A DNA stretch of 46,246 nucleotides from Clostridiaceae bacterium (GCA_012841145.1 DUVH01000036.1:1-46246), one strand, 5' to 3'. Positions 22,954 to 32,956 are shown, counted from the first letter of the stretch. Notes: generated by a model not told the origin, from the letters alone. Made by a program: numbers and translations.

Positions 22954-25239
22954 TCAGAACGTCGTCCAGGGATCGATGTCGATCACCAAAGAAACGCCTT
23001 TCGGCCGTTTCAGCCTGTCTGCCGCCATGAAGAGCAAGCGCGTCAGATTCTCCGCCGACTCGTCTCTGACCATCACGCGATAGCGGTAACGGCTTCGGAT
23101 GCGCTCAATCGGCGCCGGCGACGCCTCCGATAAGACAGTGCGCGAGAACGTGCCGCCATACTGTCCGATCAGTGCGGAGACTTCTCGGTAGAATTCGCGC
23201 GCCGTGTCTTCCGTCTCATACAAATCGAACCCTTTCAGCTGCGCCATACCGATGTGTCCGAAAGGCAAGTACTCCATCCTCTTCCGAAAGACGATCTCCT
23301 CACGGTAAAACGCCTCGTAATCTTGCTGTGCCGCCGCCCTCACGACGAAGTGATCCGGCTGGACGGCCTGTATGATGACGCGCCCTTTCTTCAATCCGCG
23401 TCCCGCGCGGCCGGCTACTTGCGTCATCAGTTGAAACGCCTGTTCCGAAGCGCGAAACTCGCCCGTTCCCAAGAGCTGATCGGCTGACAGAATCGCCGAC
23501 AGTGTAACGTTGTGGAAGTCATGTCCCTTGGCGATCATCTGGGTACCGACGAGCACGTCGGCTTCACGGCGTTCAAAAGCGTCGAGTATTTCCTTATGTG
23601 AGAAACGACCTCTCGTCGTATCGAGATCCATACGAAGGATTCTCGCGTGCGGAAGCTGCTTTCTGATCTCCTCTTCGACTTGCTGCGTTCCCGCCCCGAG
23701 CGCCATGATCTCCTCACTTCCGCATTCGGGACACTGTTTCGGCACGCGCGCGAGCCGTTCACACAGATGACAGACCATACGGCTCGGCAAACCGGTTTGA
23801 CCGCCGTAGGGATTGCGATGCGAGGTAAGAGCGATGTCGCAAAAAGGGCAGCGCATCTGCCAGCCGCAGCTCCTGCAGACGACGGTACGCGAGAAACCGC
23901 GACGATTCAGGAGAATCATCGCCTGTTCGCCGCGATCAATCGTATAGGACAGCTCCCTCATCAACCGCTCGCTGAAGATGGACAAATTGCCGCGCGCGTA
24001 TTCCGCGCGCATGTCGACGACTTCGACATCGGCCATGCCGACGTCGCTTATCCTTTCAGGAAGGCGAAGAAGTGTTGAGAGTCCTTGATGAGCGCGCCAA
24101 TACGACGATATTTGCGGCGTCGCGGAACCGAGCACGAGGACGGCGCCGTTCATGATCGCTCGCATTCTGGCGACATCGACGGCGTAATAGCGCGGTTTCA
24201 TCTCGGCTTTATAGCTCGATTCCTGCTCCTCGTCGACGACGATGAGACCAAGATTTTTCAATGGAGCGAAAACCGCGGATCGGGCGCCGACGACAATCGG
24301 TATCTCCTGCGCCAGAATACGCTGCCACGTCTCATAGCGACCTGCGGGTGTGAGACGGCTGTGGAGAATCGCCACACGCTCACCGAACCGTGCGATCAGG
24401 CGGCGCGTCATCTGCGGAGTCAGCGCTATCTCCGGTACAAGGATGAGTACCTGCTGTCCGCGCGAGAGTACGCGATCCGCGACTTGAAGATAGACTTCCG
24501 TTTTGCCGCTCCCCGTCACACCGTGGAGCATAAACTCGCGAAGCGTCCCGGGAGCCGTCGTGAGTGCCGCGCTGTCGATCTCCTCAATCGCCCGGCTTTG
24601 ATCTTCAGTCGCCTCAAACGCCTCTGCCGGCTCGACCTCTTCAAGCTCTTCCGGCAAGTCGCGCGATACCGTTCTTTGGAAAAACTCGATAACACCTTTT
24701 TTCGCGAGTGTGTTTAGGACGCCCTGCGAAACATCGGTCGCCTGTCTGATCTCGACACACGACGCCTCTTCGTGCTCGAGGAGGAGCTCGATCACGCGCA
24801 CCTGCTTCATGCTCCGAAGATCGCCGGAATCGAGCAGCTCCATCGCCTCTTCCGTATCGATCAGTCTGGCAGCTTTGACGCGGCGATCACCGACAGCGAG
24901 GACGGTCGGGGGCACCATCGTATTGAGCGCGTCGCCGACGGTACAGTAGTAGCGCCGCTTCATCTCGAACGCGAGTCTCACCTGCTCTTCCGTGACGACG
25001 GGGCGTTCTGAAAAGAGGCTGTCGACTTCGCGTATTTTACGTTCATCGTATTGTTCGGGGAGTGTATCAAATAATTGCGTTACAAAGCCGCGCGATGACG
25101 TTTTGCGCGTGCCGAAAGGTACGTAGACTGCCGACCCGACGTCAATCGATGCGATCAGCGACTCAGGTACGCGGTAAGTCCATTCGCGATCGAAATGACG
25201 CGTCGCGTTTGCGAGAACGACTTGACAGTAACGCGTCAT
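22954..25239 (-). CDS. priA: Primosomal replication restart helicase PriA
   Basis: PriA binds stalled forks and D-loops, unwinds DNA 3'-5' and reloads the replisome. The 761-residue protein has the N-terminal DNA-binding domain, the Walker A motif GVTGSGKTEVY, the DEEQ Walker B motif, and four zinc-binding Cys pairs (CRSC, CPFC, CHLC, CPEC) between the helicase lobes. Later motifs GTQMIAKGHDF and QVAGRAGRG are intact. The ATG at 25239 is 31 bases after the ispG stop. In many Firmicutes priA is next to def and fmt; here the PsuG-like gene is inserted between. Confidence 0.97.
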   Translation of the reverse strand: MTRYCQVVLANATRHFDREWTYRVPESLIASIDVGSAVYVPFGTRKTSSRGFVTQLFDTLPEQYDERKIREVDSLFSERPVVTEEQVRLAFEMKRRYYCTVGDALNTMVPPTVLAVGDRRVKAARLIDTEEAMELLDSGDLRSMKQVRVIELLLEHEEASCVEIRQATDVSQGVLNTLAKKGVIEFFQRTVSRDLPEELEEVEPAEAFEATEDQSRAIEEIDSAALTTAPGTLREFMLHGVTGSGKTEVYLQVADRVLSRGQQVLILVPEIALTPQMTRRLIARFGERVAILHSRLTPAGRYETWQRILAQEIPIVVGARSAVFAPLKNLGLIVVDEEQESSYKAEMKPRYYAVDVARMRAIMNGAVLVLGSATPQISSYWRAHQGLSTLLRLPERISDVGMADVEVVDMRAEYARGNLSIFSERLMRELSYTIDRGEQAMILLNRRGFSRTVVCRSCGWQMRCPFCDIALTSHRNPYGGQTGLPSRMVCHLCERLARVPKQCPECGSEEIMALGAGTQQVEEEIRKQLPHARILRMDLDTTRGRFSHKEILDAFERREADVLVGTQMIAKGHDFHNVTLSAILSADQLLGTGEFRASEQAFQLMTQVAGRAGRGLKKGRVIIQAVQPDHFVVRAAAQQDYEAFYREEIVFRKRMEYLPFGHIGMAQLKGFDLYETEDTAREFYREVSALIGQYGGTFSRTVLSEASPAPIERIRSRYRYRVMVRDESAENLTRLLFMAADRLKRPKGVSLVIDIDPWTTF

Positions 25240-25270
25240 ACGGATATCGACTCTGCGCCGGTCAAAGTCA

Positions 25271-26362
25271 TCACTCTGACCCGGAGCGGTCGCCGCGTTC
25301 GGCCAAGATACTTTTGATCTCTGCCGTCAGCTCATCAACCGCATTCTCCTGTGAGATTTTGCGAATGACTTCTCCGTGACGGAACAAGACAAAATGGTCT
25401 CTTCCTCCGGCAATACCTACATCTGCTTCGCGCGCCTCACCGGGGCCGTTGACGACACAGCCCATGACGGCGACCTTGATCGGCTCCCTGATGTTGAGAA
25501 GCCGCTTCTCCATTTCCTCCGCGATCTCCATGAGCGGAACTTCCGTGCGCCCGCACGTCGGACAGCTGATGAGCGTCGCTCCGCGCTGACGCAGCTCGAG
25601 CGCTTTTAGAATGGCAAAACCTGCGCGGACTTCCTCGACAGGATCGGCGGTCAGTGAAACGCGTATCGTGTCACCGATGCCTTCCGCCAGAAGCGTTCCG
25701 ATTCCGACGGCCGAACGGACGACGCCCTCCGACGTCGTCCCCGCCTCCGTCACGCCGAGATGAAGCGGGTATACGATTGCATCGGAAAGCAAGCGGTATG
25801 TCTCGATCATCAGCTTGGGCGATGATGCCTTAGCGGAAACGACGATATCGGTAAAATCGAGACGTTCAAGTTCGCGCACGGCCAATACGGCCGACGCGGC
25901 AAGCGCCTCCGGCGTGATGCCGCCGTACTCATCGACAAGCTTCCTGTCGAGCGAGCCGGCGTTGACACCTACGCGAATCGGAATACACGCCTTACGTGCT
26001 TCTTTGACGATTTTTGACAAACCGTTGTGGTCACGCATGTTTCCCGGGTTGATTCTGATTTTGTCGGCACCTGCACGGATGGCTGAGACAGCCAGACGGT
26101 AGTCGAAGTGTATGTCGGCGACGACGGGGATCGGTGATTTGCGGCAAATGCGAACGAGCGCCTGTGCCGCCTCAGGATCGGGAATGGCGACGCGAACAAT
26201 GTCACACCCCGCCTCTTCAAGCCGCCCGATCTCTTCAAGCGTTTTCTTTACATCGCGCGTGTCGGTTGCACACATCGATTGAACCGATATGGGGGCGTCT
26301 CCGCCGATGACGACGGGTCCGACGAGTACTTGCTTCGATTTTCTCGCTTCGATTACGTTCAT
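25271..26362 (-). CDS. ispG: 4-hydroxy-3-methylbut-2-en-1-yl diphosphate synthase IspG
   Basis: IspG (GcpE) reduces the cyclic diphosphate MEcPP to HMBPP in the MEP pathway with a 4Fe-4S cluster. The TIM-barrel part carries SVQSMCATDTRD and VADIHFDYRLA; the cluster ligands are in ISCPTCGRTEV and GCVVNGPGEA. The start chosen is ATG at 26362 (MNVIEARK), with GGGAG 8 bases upstream, giving 363 residues. A 17-codon upstream extension lacks family similarity. It follows rseP by 22 bases. Together with dxr upstream and ispH in the 37-40 kb block, three MEP enzymes are encoded here. Confidence 0.97.
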   Translation of the reverse strand: MNVIEARKSKQVLVGPVVIGGDAPISVQSMCATDTRDVKKTLEEIGRLEEAGCDIVRVAIPDPEAAQALVRICRKSPIPVVADIHFDYRLAVSAIRAGADKIRINPGNMRDHNGLSKIVKEARKACIPIRVGVNAGSLDRKLVDEYGGITPEALAASAVLAVRELERLDFTDIVVSAKASSPKLMIETYRLLSDAIVYPLHLGVTEAGTTSEGVVRSAVGIGTLLAEGIGDTIRVSLTADPVEEVRAGFAILKALELRQRGATLISCPTCGRTEVPLMEIAEEMEKRLLNIREPIKVAVMGCVVNGPGEAREADVGIAGGRDHFVLFRHGEVIRKISQENAVDELTAEIKSILAERGDRSGSE

Positions 26363-26384
26363 ACGTTTTACTCCCGAGATAACG

Positions 26385-27707
26385 CTACCAGCCGAATAAT
26401 CGTGTGAGATCAAGCGCCATGACGGCTACGCCTGCCAGTAAGATGAAAATCAGCCCGATCATTCCCGTGACCGATTTGAACTTTTCTGAGAGCGGCTTGC
26501 GTCGGATCGCCTCAACACCGATCAAGAGCAGGTGATTGCCGTCAAGGGGCGGAATCGGCAACAGGTTCGTAAACCCGACGGCGACTGAAAGAACCCCTAA
26601 AAGCGAGGCGAGATCCGTGGCGATTTCGCCGAACGTCTTACCCTGTTTGACTGTTTCGGCCGCTATCGAGACAATGGCGATCGGACCGGCAAGACTGTCT
26701 TTTACGGCTATTTTTCCGGCAAAGAGCATGCCCAAAGCGCGGAAAGTCGATCGAATAACTGAAATAGGATAGTGGAAACCCTGCGACAAGACATCTTTGG
26801 CGCTTTTCGACAGCGTCATGATGAGGCCGAGCGGAATATCCGTCTCCAACATGATCGGCTTGACCGTAATCGTCATCGGCACGCGACCGCGTTCGATCTC
26901 GGCCGTCAGCTCTTTCCCTTCAGATTCACCGATAAGTTGCGTAATGCGTTCGCCCTCACTGAAAGGTATGCCTTCGATCGAGATCACGGCGTCACCTTTC
27001 TGGAAACCTTCGACGCCGTGATCAACCGACTGATTGACTTCCTGAATGATGTATCTTCCGTTGTCTTCAATGTAAGAAATGCCGAGCATCGGGCGCGGCG
27101 CAGATTTTTCCGGATAGATCGTCGTCTGCTTACGCTCACCCGACGGCTTTTTGTAGGTGATCGTCCATGGATCATCCGCCTCGCGAACCATCTCGGCAAT
27201 TGAGAGATCGAGCGTCGTATAAACGTGCGTTCCGTTTAAAGCGACGATGCGATCTCCGACTTCAATGTCGGATTGTTCAATCAGCGTGTTGGCATCCTCG
27301 CGCCCGATCACGGGCGTAATCGCCCCCTGCGTGGTGAAAATAATGGTAAATACGAGAAACGCCGTCACGAAATTAAGAATTGGGCCCATCGCGATAACGA
27401 TCGCACGCTGCCAGCGCGGCTTGTTAACGAAAAGATCGGGGTCGTCAGGATCGAAGTCAGGATCCTCTTCCTCTCCTTCGATCTCCGACACATTTCCCGC
27501 AAAGCTGACGGACGCTCCTATGGGAAACGCCTTGATATTGTACCGGATACCGTTCTTTTCGCGTTCAAATAGAACGGGGCCCATGAAAATTGAAAACTGC
27601 GTAATTTTGAACTTGAAGAATCGACCCGCTAAAAAGTGGCCCAACTCATGGATGACGATGATGAGCCCGAAAATAAGAATGCCGGCCAATATTCCGAGAA
27701 CTGTCAT
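26385..27707 (-). CDS. rseP: RIP metalloprotease RseP (site-2 protease)
   Basis: RseP cuts transmembrane segments of anti-sigma factors and signal-peptide remnants within the membrane. The zinc motif HELGH lies in the first helix (about 20-24) and the second half of the site is in NLLPIPPLDGNHL near the C-terminus. A PDZ domain lies between, with one visible around residues 220-290. The 440-residue length is normal. GGAG lies 5 bases before the ATG. Its place between dxr and ispG is the classic arrangement. Confidence 0.96.
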   Translation of the reverse strand: MTVLGILAGILIFGLIIVIHELGHFLAGRFFKFKITQFSIFMGPVLFEREKNGIRYNIKAFPIGASVSFAGNVSEIEGEEEDPDFDPDDPDLFVNKPRWQRAIVIAMGPILNFVTAFLVFTIIFTTQGAITPVIGREDANTLIEQSDIEVGDRIVALNGTHVYTTLDLSIAEMVREADDPWTITYKKPSGERKQTTIYPEKSAPRPMLGISYIEDNGRYIIQEVNQSVDHGVEGFQKGDAVISIEGIPFSEGERITQLIGESEGKELTAEIERGRVPMTITVKPIMLETDIPLGLIMTLSKSAKDVLSQGFHYPISVIRSTFRALGMLFAGKIAVKDSLAGPIAIVSIAAETVKQGKTFGEIATDLASLLGVLSVAVGFTNLLPIPPLDGNHLLLIGVEAIRRKPLSEKFKSVTGMIGLIFILLAGVAVMALDLTRLFGW

Positions 27708-27734
27708 TTTTTCTCCTGTCTCATGCTAACGGAG

Positions 27735-29006
27735 TCAAGGTGTCGTGTGAGCGTAAGTGCGTACACGTCTTAACACGCGGTGATGCCCGTCCATCATATC
27801 ATCAAAAGATAATGCCTCTATAGACGACATGTGACGAAATTCATCAAGCGCACGCTCTACAAAGTCAAAGATCTGTGTCAACTGAATGGCGCCGTCGAGA
27901 AAAAGACGGACAGCCGCCTCATTCGAGGCGTTAAAAACGAGGGGCATCAGGCCGCCGTCACACCAGACCTCCCGCGCCAATCGCAGCGACGGGAATGTCT
28001 CCTCATCGACATTCGCGAACGTCCACGTTTTGTTCTCTGAACCGTCGAATAAATCAAACGGTGTGCGATCAAAACAATCGGATCGCGACGGAAACGTCAG
28101 GGCATAGCGAATCGGGATGCGCATATCGGGCGTACCGACCTGCGCGAGACATGAGCCGTCCTTGAACGCGACGAGCGAATGTACAAGGCTCTGCGGGTGA
28201 ACAACGATGCGGACATTCTCCGGTTCTAGTCCGTAGAGGTGACACGCCTCGATCAGCTCGAACGCCTTGTTCATCAGCGTGGCGGAATCAACGGTAATCT
28301 TCTCCCCCATCGACCAAGTCGGATGGGCCAAAGCTTCCTCGACTGAAACGTCATTCATCTCATCACGTGTCCGACCGAAAAACGGACCGCCGGAACACGT
28401 CAGAATAACGTGATGCAAATCGGATGGAAAGGACGCCATAAGGCACTGCCAGATCGCTGAATGTTCGCTGTCGACAGGGAGAATGAGCGCACCGGAATCG
28501 GAGGCGAGCCGCATAACGGCGTGACCTGCGACAACTAATGCTTCTTTGTTCGCAAGAGCGATCTTTTTTCCTGATGCCGCCGCCGCGAGAACGGGTTCAA
28601 GTCCGGCAAAACCGGTGATGGCGGCAACGACCGTGTCGGCGTCATCCCATCGGGCGGCCCGAACCACTCCCGAGCGGCCGACTCCGATATCGGGACACGA
28701 CACGTCCAGTTCGACAAGTCGCCTGACAAGAGACGTGCGCACGTCCTCGTCAAGAACGCTGACGAAAGCCGGTTTGAAAAGGGCTATTTGCTCCGCGAGT
28801 TTCTCGACATTTCTGCCCGCCGCTAATGAAACGACTTCAAAGCCTTCGTCGCGCGCAACTTCAAGCGACTGCGTACCAATGGAACCGGTCGATCCTAGGA
28901 CAGCCAATTTCTTCGTCGGTCGAACAGGATCGCTCAACCGGCGCGGAACGGGCAAACTGCTGCCCTGCAGACATCTTTTCAGAGAAAGCAAGCCGTCTTG
29001 TGTCAT
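27735..29006 (-). CDS. dxr: 1-deoxy-D-xylulose 5-phosphate reductoisomerase
   Basis: Dxr rearranges and reduces DXP to MEP with NADPH, the committed step of the MEP pathway. The dinucleotide motif is LGSTGSIGTQSLEV, followed by ALANKEALVVAGH, LPVDSEHSAIWQ and TCSGGPFF, which supply metal and substrate contacts. The 423-residue length includes about 32 residues before the NADPH motif, longer than most relatives. The start is ATG at 29006, overlapping the cdsA stop codon (TAATG), so translation is coupled; an internal start closer to the core is possible. Confidence 0.96.
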   Translation of the reverse strand: MTQDGLLSLKRCLQGSSLPVPRRLSDPVRPTKKLAVLGSTGSIGTQSLEVARDEGFEVVSLAAGRNVEKLAEQIALFKPAFVSVLDEDVRTSLVRRLVELDVSCPDIGVGRSGVVRAARWDDADTVVAAITGFAGLEPVLAAAASGKKIALANKEALVVAGHAVMRLASDSGALILPVDSEHSAIWQCLMASFPSDLHHVILTCSGGPFFGRTRDEMNDVSVEEALAHPTWSMGEKITVDSATLMNKAFELIEACHLYGLEPENVRIVVHPQSLVHSLVAFKDGSCLAQVGTPDMRIPIRYALTFPSRSDCFDRTPFDLFDGSENKTWTFANVDEETFPSLRLAREVWCDGGLMPLVFNASNEAAVRLFLDGAIQLTQIFDFVERALDEFRHMSSIEALSFDDMMDGHHRVLRRVRTYAHTTP

Positions 29007-29926
29007 TACACGAGCGATTGCGCGAGAATTGCCAGCAGGAGCATGGCGGGCAAAGCCGTTGAAAGGCTGTCAAATCGATCGCTCACACCGCCGTGTCCGG
29101 GGAGTAAGGAGCCGAAATCCTTGATGCCGCACCAACGCTTCAGCGCGGAACTCTTGATATCGCCGAGCGTTGCGATCAAACTCATTGTCACGGCAGCGAT
29201 GATGGCGAAAGCGAACGAGGCGCCTGTCGTATAACCCATGCGCTTGCCGATAACAAGCGGGAAATAGATCATGTAGAGAATCATCGTTCCGGCGACGCCG
29301 CCGATTGTCCCCTCCCACGTTTTATTCGGACTCAACACGGGTGAGAACTTCATACGCCCGAAATACTTGCCGACAAAGTAGGCGGCCGTATCGGATATCC
29401 AAGTCGTCAGAACTGCCAAGGAAAACCAATGCCAACCGCACTTAACGCCGTAGAGGAGTGCGATCACCGAGGCAAGCGGGAACGACGAAGAGATGACGAT
29501 CTTCGTCTCGGCAACGATCGTCGGATAGATATCGGCACCGCGGCGCCACATACGGAATAGAGTGATGAGCGGCAGTATTAGAAGCGATATCGCCGCGAAG
29601 TAACCGATGATGCGCGGCGCAACGATCGTATTAACGGACGCATCGACAATCGACGGCAATCCGCGGAGGAACGTCCCCTCCAAAATCCCGAGAAGCCCCA
29701 GCAAACCCGATACGACAGAAACGACGGCAACGGGCAAGATCGAGACATCCCCGATACGAAGATTGACTGCCTTACTCTTCTCAAATGCCGTTATAAAAGT
29801 GACAACTGAATACAACATGACAGTCAGAAACGGCACCCAAAGTCCCGGCACGATAAAAGCGATCATCACGGCCACATAGATGGCGGCTGTTATGACACGC
29901 GTCCTTAGTTCTTTATCCTTTAGCAT
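29006..29926 (-). CDS. cdsA: Phosphatidate cytidylyltransferase
   Basis: CdsA makes CDP-diacylglycerol from phosphatidic acid and CTP, the branch point for phospholipids. It is an integral membrane protein with about 7-8 hydrophobic segments. The family signature near the C-terminus reads SSALKRWCGIKDFG then LLPGHGGVSDRFDS, with both conserved Asp residues. The ATG at 29926 is used, since AGGAGG lies 7 bases upstream; the ATG directly abutting that site is too close. The uppS gene ends 54 bases before it. Confidence 0.96.
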   Translation of the reverse strand: MLKDKELRTRVITAAIYVAVMIAFIVPGLWVPFLTVMLYSVVTFITAFEKSKAVNLRIGDVSILPVAVVSVVSGLLGLLGILEGTFLRGLPSIVDASVNTIVAPRIIGYFAAISLLILPLITLFRMWRRGADIYPTIVAETKIVISSSFPLASVIALLYGVKCGWHWFSLAVLTTWISDTAAYFVGKYFGRMKFSPVLSPNKTWEGTIGGVAGTMILYMIYFPLVIGKRMGYTTGASFAFAIIAAVTMSLIATLGDIKSSALKRWCGIKDFGSLLPGHGGVSDRFDSLSTALPAMLLLAILAQSLV

Positions 29927-29980
29927 CTTTCATCCTCCTAAAATCGGGGGGATTCTTCTTCATCTCATTATCTATTATAG

Positions 29981-30706
29981 TCATACATCGCCGAAACGGC
30001 GCTGACGTTTGCCAAAGTCATACAGCGCCGCATCGAGTTCCTCCGCCCCGAAATCCGGCCACAAGCAGTCGACGGAATAGAACTCGGCATAGGCTGCCTG
30101 CCACAACAAAAAATTGGAGAGGCGCATTTCGCCGCCCGTGCGTATGATGAGATCGGGGTCGGGAACATCGGCGAGATAGAGGTATTGTGCGAAGACCTCT
30201 TCCGTCAGATCGTCGACACCGATTGTCCCAGCCAATACGTCACGTGATATCGCGCGGGCAGCCGTGGCAATCTCGCGCCTCCCGCCGTAATTGAGCGCGA
30301 TGATGAGCTGGAGCATTTGACGATCTTTTGAGGATTCCTCCGCCTCGATCATCGTCTCGACGACATCATCAGGAAGACCGGAACGATCGCCGATAAATCG
30401 GAGCCGGATACCTTCCTTTTCAAGTTCATCGGTGTACTTTCTGAAAAAACGTATGAACAGATTCATCAACGCGCCGACTTCCGTGGCAGGGCGTTTCCAA
30501 TTCTCCGTTGAAAAGGCATAGACCGTCAGATATTCGATCTTCCGCTCGCGGCACAGAATGCAGAGCGTCCTCAAATTCTCGGCACCGCGACGATGGCCGA
30601 ATTCGCGCGACATAAAACGCTTCCTCGCCCATCGGCCATTGCCGTCCATAATGACGGCAAGATGACGGAGAACTCCTATGTTTTTCGACTCTGCTTCTTT
30701 AGCCAT
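29981..30706 (-). CDS. uppS: Undecaprenyl diphosphate synthase
   Basis: UppS adds eight isoprene units in cis to farnesyl diphosphate, giving the C55 carrier lipid for wall polymers. Motifs MDGNGRWARKR, FGHRRGAENL, YAFSTENWKRP and the late DLIIRTGGEMRLSNFLLWQ are intact, with the catalytic Asp in the first. The ATG at 30706 (MAKEAES) is preferred, giving 241 residues; an in-frame GTG 5 codons upstream has no ribosome site. It lies about 34 bases after frr. UppS uses isoprene units from the MEP genes dxr and ispG further along this block. Confidence 0.96.
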   Translation of the reverse strand: MAKEAESKNIGVLRHLAVIMDGNGRWARKRFMSREFGHRRGAENLRTLCILCRERKIEYLTVYAFSTENWKRPATEVGALMNLFIRFFRKYTDELEKEGIRLRFIGDRSGLPDDVVETMIEAEESSKDRQMLQLIIALNYGGRREIATAARAISRDVLAGTIGVDDLTEEVFAQYLYLADVPDPDLIIRTGGEMRLSNFLLWQAAYAEFYSVDCLWPDFGAEELDAALYDFGKRQRRFGDV

Positions 30707-30740
30707 ATTCGCAGCAGACACCTAGAGCGCGGGAAAGTCG

Positions 30741-31313
30741 TCAGATCTCCATGAGTTCCGCATTTTTGCGCTCGATCGTCTCGTCAATTTTGACGATGTA
30801 TTGATCTGTCAGCTTCTGAATCTCCGTGCCCATCGAGAAACAGAGATCCTCTGAAATCTCTTTCGCTTTCTCGAGATCTTTGTAGTAATCGTTCGCCTCA
30901 CGCCTGATATGGCGGATTGATACCTTTGCGTCCTCGCCTTTTTTGGCGACTTCGCGCGTCAGATCACGACGACGCTCCTCCGTTAAAGAGGGAAAGACTA
31001 AACGCAGGCACTGCCCGTCGTTCATCGGATTGATCCCGAGGTCGGAAGCTTGAATCGCGCGCTCGATATCCTTGATCAGACTCTTATCCCAAGGCGTCAC
31101 GATAAGCATTTTCGCTTCCGGCACCTGAATGTTGGCAACCTGATTCAAGGGTGTCGGCACACCGTAATACGGAACGGTGATGGGATCGAGAACATGCGGA
31201 TTGGCACGTCCGGCGCGAACGGTTCGCAGATCGTTCTCCAAAACGGCGACCGCCTTTTTCATTTTCTCTTCGAAACCGTCAAAAGCTCCGCTAATCTTGT
31301 CATTCATTGGCAT
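30741..31313 (-). CDS. frr: Ribosome recycling factor
   Basis: RRF, with EF-G, splits the ribosome after termination. The 190-residue protein has the family core LRTVRAGRANPHVLD, the PYYGVPTPLNQVANI loop, the TPWDKSLIKDIERAI helix and the LTEERRRDLTREVAKKGEDAK segment (seen in parts). Length and charge pattern are standard. AGGAGG lies 8 bases before the ATG. A GCCGGA/TCCGGC hairpin sits in the pyrH-frr gap without a T-tract. Confidence 0.97.
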   Translation of the reverse strand: MPMNDKISGAFDGFEEKMKKAVAVLENDLRTVRAGRANPHVLDPITVPYYGVPTPLNQVANIQVPEAKMLIVTPWDKSLIKDIERAIQASDLGINPMNDGQCLRLVFPSLTEERRRDLTREVAKKGEDAKVSIRHIRREANDYYKDLEKAKEISEDLCFSMGTEIQKLTDQYIVKIDETIERKNAELMEI

Positions 31314-31397
31314 TGTATGTTCCTCCTGATGATTCAGACTTCCCGTCAGTGCCGGAGAAATCCGGCTGTTATTATCATACCAAATCGGCCGTTTCTC

Positions 31398-32096
31398 TTA
31401 CCGAACAAGTGTACCGATCGGTTCACCGGCGGCAACTCTGATGATGTTCTCAAGATCGTCAATATTGAATACGACAACTTTCTGACCGTAGTCGCGACAG
31501 AGTGCGGCCGCCGTCGCGTCCATGACTCCGAGACGACGTTCAAGTACTTCATCGAACGTGAGTTCCTTGAACATGACAGCGTCGCTATGCACGTGCGGAT
31601 CTTTGTCATATACGCCGTCGACAAGCGTCGCCTTCAAGATGATGTCGGCGTTAATCTCCGCCGCGCGGAGAGCCGCCGCAGAATCGGTCGAGAAAAAGGG
31701 ATTGCCCGTACCGCCGGCAAAGACGACAACATGGCCGTCCTCGAGATACCGCTTTGCCTTGAGCGCGTCAACGGGGTCGCCGACGGTCGGCATTGGAACG
31801 GCCGTCATCAAGTGAGCGCGATGGCCGCGTCTCGTCAAGGCCTCCGTTATCGCGATGGAGTTCATAACGGTCGCAAGCATCCCGATCCTGTCGGCCGCTA
31901 CGCGATCCATCTCGCCGCCTGTCCGCCCGCGCCAGAAGTTGCCGCCGCCGATAACGATCCCGACTTCGTGGCCGTTGTCTGCAAGTCGCGCGACGATCGA
32001 TGCGTACTCCTCGACAAGCGACGCGTCGATGCCTCTCTTCGAATCACCGGCAAGCGACTCGCCCGATATTTTCAGTAATAAACGACGATATTTCAT
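31398..32096 (-). CDS. pyrH: UMP kinase
   Basis: PyrH phosphorylates UMP to UDP as a hexamer and is regulated by GTP and UTP in relatives. The 232-residue protein shows the amino-acid-kinase fold motifs LKISGESLAG, GIVIGGGNFWRG, MLATVMNSIAI, VFAGGTGNPFFSTDSAA and KATLVDGVY. It lies between tsf and frr, the conserved order. The 209-base gap before it contains the tsf terminator, so pyrH-frr and the genes after it may start from a separate promoter that could not be placed with confidence. Confidence 0.97.
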   Translation of the reverse strand: MKYRRLLLKISGESLAGDSKRGIDASLVEEYASIVARLADNGHEVGIVIGGGNFWRGRTGGEMDRVAADRIGMLATVMNSIAITEALTRRGHRAHLMTAVPMPTVGDPVDALKAKRYLEDGHVVVFAGGTGNPFFSTDSAAALRAAEINADIILKATLVDGVYDKDPHVHSDAVMFKELTFDEVLERRLGVMDATAAALCRDYGQKVVVFNIDDLENIIRVAAGEPIGTLVR

Positions 32097-32261
32097 AGTT
32101 GTCGCGCACCCGTCGCATAACTCAACTCGAGAGTCAAGCGCAGATGACTGCCTCCGATCTTCATTTGGTGTATTAATGGCTTTATTCTACTAAATAATCT
32201 TGCGACTCGTTATAAATGCTGTTTACGCTCAATATTTAACCTTAACTTCTTAATTTAAAAA

Positions 32262-32284
32262 GGCTGTCTCGGTTTGAGACAGCC
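32262..32284 (-). terminator. Intrinsic terminator after tsf
   Basis: On the minus strand a 9-bp perfect stem (GGCTGTCTC and its complement) with a 5-base loop is followed by TTTTTAAATT. It lies about 22 bases beyond the tsf stop codon. It separates rpsB-tsf from pyrH. Confidence 0.85.
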
Positions 32285-32305
32285 CCATCGATTTCGTGCG
32301 TCAGC

Positions 32306-32956
32306 TTACTTACCGAGCTGTGCCGCGACTTCATCGGCGAAACACTCGCTGCGTTTCTCCAATCCTTCGCCCATCTCATAGCGGACAAAACGGCGAACCT
32401 TGATGTTCTCGCCAATTTTCCCGATAAGCTCCTTGACGAGCTCTTCACACGTCTTGGAATCGTCGCGAATGTACGACTGCTCCATCAGACACGACTCTTC
32501 GAAGAATTTCTCAAGGCGCCCGTCGACGATTCTCTCGACGATACGCTCCGGTTTACCGGCCTTAATTGCCTGGGCCCTCGCGATTTCACGCTCGCGCTCC
32601 ACGACCTCTTCAGGCACTTCGTCGCGCGTAACGTATTGCGGGTTCATCGCGGCGACTTGCATGGCGAGCTCATAAACAAGCTCTTTAAACGCCTCGTTCT
32701 TCGCGGCAAAGTCGGTCTCGATATTGACCTCGATCAAAACACCGATACGACCGCCTTCATGAATGTAGGAATCGACAATGCCCTCAGCGGCGATACGGCC
32801 GGCTTTCTTCTCGGCAGTCGCGAGGTCATGTTGGCGCAACCACTTGATCGCGTTCTCAATATTTCCCTCCGCAGCTGTGAGCGCATTTTTGCAGTCCATC
32901 ATGCCGGCGCCCGTCATGTCTCTCAATTCTTTAACCATTTGTGCGGTTACTTTCAT
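32306..32956 (-). CDS. tsf: Elongation factor Ts
   Basis: EF-Ts recycles EF-Tu by exchanging GDP. The 216-residue length is the short form found in Firmicutes and cyanobacteria relatives. The N-terminal UBA-like module reads LRDMTGAGMMDCKNAL, and the core carries GRIGVLIEVNIETDFAAKN with the conserved TDF motif. The start is ATG at 32956 with GGGAGG 7 bases upstream; a 5-codon upstream extension overlaps that site. It follows rpsB by about 100 bases. Confidence 0.97.
   Translation of the reverse strand: MKVTAQMVKELRDMTGAGMMDCKNALTAAEGNIENAIKWLRQHDLATAEKKAGRIAAEGIVDSYIHEGGRIGVLIEVNIETDFAAKNEAFKELVYELAMQVAAMNPQYVTRDEVPEEVVEREREIARAQAIKAGKPERIVERIVDGRLEKFFEESCLMEQSYIRDDSKTCEELVKELIGKIGENIKVRRFVRYEMGEGLEKRSECFADEVAAQLGK

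Noticed and set aside
31050-32078. Long plus-strand frame opposite pyrH and frr
   Set aside because: Antisense shadow of two certain genes; no domain recognised.
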